64,000 bases of DNA, from NCBI GenBank assembly GCA_003260075.1, contig QLIY01000008.1:124001-188000 (forward strand), given 5' to 3'. Within the stretch, counting starts at the first letter, position 1. The number at the start of each line of letters is the position of its first letter. Below, piece after piece: positions 61,494-64,000 of the stretch. The position numbers were made by a program, and so were the translations under genes. The notes below the pieces were generated by a model. The model did no database searches, was not told the origin of the DNA, and saw only the letters and a program-made list of their open reading frames with translations. The stretch is from Phallusia mammillata. Taxonomy: Eukaryota > Chordata > Ascidiacea > Phlebobranchia > Ascidiidae.

Positions 61494-62053
61494 ACTATCT
61501 ATCTCAGTTTTCACACAATTCCGCGCTCCGCAGAAAAAATACCACCGAAAATGCACCTAGTATATCGCACTGATTGTAAACAACACAACATACTGCTATT
61601 AGTACAACAAACGCTTCGCATACCCTTTATGCTGTAGCTAGGAAGAGCTTAAAAAACACTTGTTTAATTAGGCGATCAATGGTATGCTTGTGTTTACATT
61701 ATACCATAATACGTGTGTACCGTTGTAATTTTATCGGTTACAAGCATTCAAAACAACGTTTGTATGTCGATGTATTGTTAGAGAGGTATTGCGATCCAAT
61801 TACAGATGTTATGACAATATTTCACACGATAATTAAATTACACTTGTTACTACAGAATCAAACATTTCATGTGCAGTCTGTAAGATACAAACACCACTAT
61901 CCCCAATACTGTGGAAACCGCCACTCTGTTGTTCAAAACAAGCCCAAAAAACGCAAATACCAAGCAAATCTAAAACCACCTCAATTATAACGTCATTTTA
62001 GTGCCTGATAAGACATATAGATATAAAAAAGCAAGTAAAATAACAAAAAAGTG

Positions 62054-62134
62054 ATCACTAATGATGGCATGAGCATTCGCCGAAACGTTTTAACAATAAA
62101 GTATGTCGCTTTTTACGTCTATTTGTGCCGTTAT
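62054..62134 (+). mobile_element. Second hammerhead-like repeat family, plus copy
   Basis: CTAATGATGGC-hairpin-GCCGAAACGTTT followed by ATGTCGCTTTTTACGT. Its inverted partner is at 63276-63356. In this copy the first box is mutated (CTAATGA) and the stem pairs GGC with GCC. Confidence 0.5.
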
Positions 62135-62525
62135 TTTCCTCATTAAGCTTACAATCCGTGTATAGTGGTTTAAAAAAGTGACATTTTTGATAACCCACCC
62201 CCAAAACAGCCTAATTGGGCGGGAAAACTGCCATCCTGGTAACACTGAAGGGCACGCCACGCCAAGTTCAATTGATAAGTAATAGCACCAAACAATGTAT
62301 TATGTGCAACAGTATAAAGGCGGGGACGAAGCCGCTACTATATGTAGGTCACCGGTAATGAATAGAGCTTCACGATGTGGTCGTTAGTGCGTTATGGCTA
62401 TGGTATGTGAATTGCTGATATTTTTAGCCGCGGGTTAATGCTTGATTGATAATGGGTAATGTAGCTTGAGGTTTGGGGTGGAACTCAGGGTATAGGCTCG
62501 GCTAGACTGGTTGATCTGTATCAAG

Positions 62526-62839
62526 GCGTGTTAAAACCACAAAATGTCTTTTTACTGAACATAAAAGGTCAAAGGCAAAGCCTGGAAAAGCTGCAGCTGA
62601 ATCCAACGAAACCACAATTCACCGAGCTTAAATTTATACTGCAGCAAGCGTCTCATATTTTAGACAAAAACAAAATACCCCCCCCCCGCGTGTTAAAACC
62701 ACAAAATGTCTTTTTACTGAACATAAAAGGTCAAATGCAAAGCCTGGAAAAGCTGCACCTGAATCCAAAGAAACCACAATTCACCGAGTTTAAATTTATA
62801 CTTGAGCAAGCGTCTCATATTTTAGACAAAAACAAAATG
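62526..62839. repeat. Direct duplication (~150 bp units) around C10
   Basis: Copies at 62526-62677 and 62688-62839 flank C10 at 62678-62687. A 118-codon ORF spans both, but five of the few substitutions between copies change amino acids, so a conserved protein is unlikely. Confidence 0.8.
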
Positions 62840-62884
62840 CTGAACCACGTTGTTAATCTTAATCACTATTGTAACTTAACCTAG

Positions 62885-63275
62885 CACAGAAAGGCAAAAC
62901 TCAATCTCATATTTCAACACAAAGCAGTGAAACAAACAGTGAAATAATATGCATTCTTCAACGCCAATTTCAAGAATTCCAAGATCGTAAACGTGATATC
63001 CTTGCGCACTAAACGTCAAAAAGGCATTTCAATTTTTGTCGGATATTTTAAAAACACAATTCGATCAGATATTTCAACACAAAGCAGCTAAACAAACTGT
63101 GCAATACACATTCTTTAATACAAATCCCCATATCTTCAATTTGATTTCCCCACGCACTTAACGTTCAAAAAGGGATCCTATATTCTTTCAAATATTTTGA
63201 AAACAAAATTTAAACTTTGGAACACTATACAGTGCCTAGTGTATACACGGATCTGTTCATAAGTTTAACTTTAAC
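62885..63275. other. Non-coding stretch
   Basis: AT-rich; contains two loosely similar segments with TATTTCAACACAAAGCAG (about 62911 and 63070), an old duplication. No gene seen here or from 63357 to the end. Confidence 0.5.
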
Positions 63276-63356
63276 ATAACGGCCAAAATATACGTAAAAA
63301 GCGACATGTCTTCTTATTCAAACGTTTCGGCAAATGCTCATGCCATCATCAGTGAT
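63276..63356 (-). mobile_element. Second hammerhead-like repeat family, minus copy
   Basis: On the minus strand: CTGATGA, one base, GGCA stem, loop, TGCC, GAAACGTTTG, then a tail matching 62054-62134 in inverted orientation 1.2 kb away. Here the CTGATGA box is intact and the stem has four pairs (GGCA/TGCC). Confidence 0.55.
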
Positions 63357-64000
63357 ATGAAGGCCACATCAGCTAAAGCATAGACCAAAAAATCGGCGCT
63401 GCACGCTTTTACTGTTATCTGGAAACACATAACTGTTCAAATAGCACCGTTTTAGATCCTTATCACGTTCCTGTTTTATCAGTATCGATCCACAAGCGCG
63501 ATCTGCCGCTTTTAACAATTATCCGCATTCCACAAGCCTGGGTGTTCACAGGTCAACGTGACAAAACCCACGTTATGCATGAAATATTTATAAACCCAAT
63601 TTTTGTTGGTACACATGGGAAATAGAAAAGTGTTTTACATTTATACGTGTTTAGTGATACAAAGCGTTTATTTCAAGTTAGGCTATATCATACGACGTAT
63701 CAGCGCTGCAAAACACAAGAAAAATTCCAGAAAAACAAATCTACATTTAAAAATTACCTTTTTTCTGTTTTGACAATATACTTCGTTGTTTTAAATCGCA
63801 GATAACTCAAAAATGAGTGTGTTCGGTTTCAACACTTTTCAATATACTTCACAACTACGACGTTTTGCATAAAACAACAACAAACTCGACGCGTTAAGGA
63901 GGAAGTTCAGAATATCATCACTGATTGTTGACTAGTTTGTCAGGATGTGCGCACACATTACGCAAATAACAACGACTGAAGGACGTCCCCAAAAAGACAT

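Noticed and set aside
6629-62687. C tracts as a new strand-biased duplication element or G-quadruplex system
   Set aside because: Constant ten-base length, one-base disagreement before each tract and replacement of coding sequence fit gap placeholders better; reported as a data-quality finding instead.
62528-62884. 118-codon ORF with two 50-residue repeats
   Set aside because: Same artefact; most differences between the copies are non-synonymous.
1-64000. CRISPR arrays, bacterial operons, rRNA genes
   Set aside because: No regularly spaced palindromic repeats, no Shine-Dalgarno-led gene strings and no rRNA signature; the DNA is eukaryotic.

Overview
The window is animal nuclear DNA from a tunicate of the genus Ciona. 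Exact copies of the 16-nt Ciona spliced leader (ATTCTATTTGAATAAG) occur at 5819-5834 (-), 35217-35232 (-) and 38864-38879 (+). The DNA is AT-rich, genes are split into short exons, and there are no bacterial gene arrays, rRNA genes, intact tRNA genes or CRISPR. Single-frame ORFs are therefore mostly noise. I found genes by looking for splice sites flanking short open stretches and checking that exon phases agree. All spliced models here are manual and have no transcript support.

Gene 1 (minus strand, about 51.2 to 24.4 kb, probably continuing left) belongs to the DLC1/STARD8/STARD13 family of RhoGAP-START proteins. Three exons (29793-29864, 29341-29428, 24378-24429) encode the family's SAM domain almost completely. 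A 640-bp Ser/Arg-rich exon (40369-41008) splices into them in phase, and further 5' exons lie at 45142-45251, 49950-50048 and 50814-51230. The RhoGAP and START parts are not seen and should lie to the left.

Gene 2 (plus strand, about 20.5 to 40.0 kb) is an unrecognised gene whose exons (20547-20639, 26227-26398, 38301-38398, 39764-40015) alternate with gene 1 exons on the other strand, so the two genes appear interdigitated.

Gene 3 (minus strand, about 61.3 to 52.2 kb) is a ten-exon model with mostly compatible phases and a clear terminal exon and polyadenylation signal. Its product is mostly hydrophobic-patterned helices of a type I do not recognise. Weaker plus-strand candidates lie at 14.2-15.6, 32.1, 43.6-44.0 and 47.9-48.7 kb.

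Between exons lie hAT-type MITEs, tRNA-derived SINE remnants, a dispersed repeat family with a hammerhead-ribozyme-like core, and 27 C-tracts, nearly all exactly 10 C plus any native flanking C. The C-tracts sit between slightly diverged direct duplicates. They behave like assembly gap placeholders between unmerged haplotypes rather than biology, and one breaks a gene 1 exon. The divergence between copies suggests a very heterozygous source such as C. savignyi (inference).
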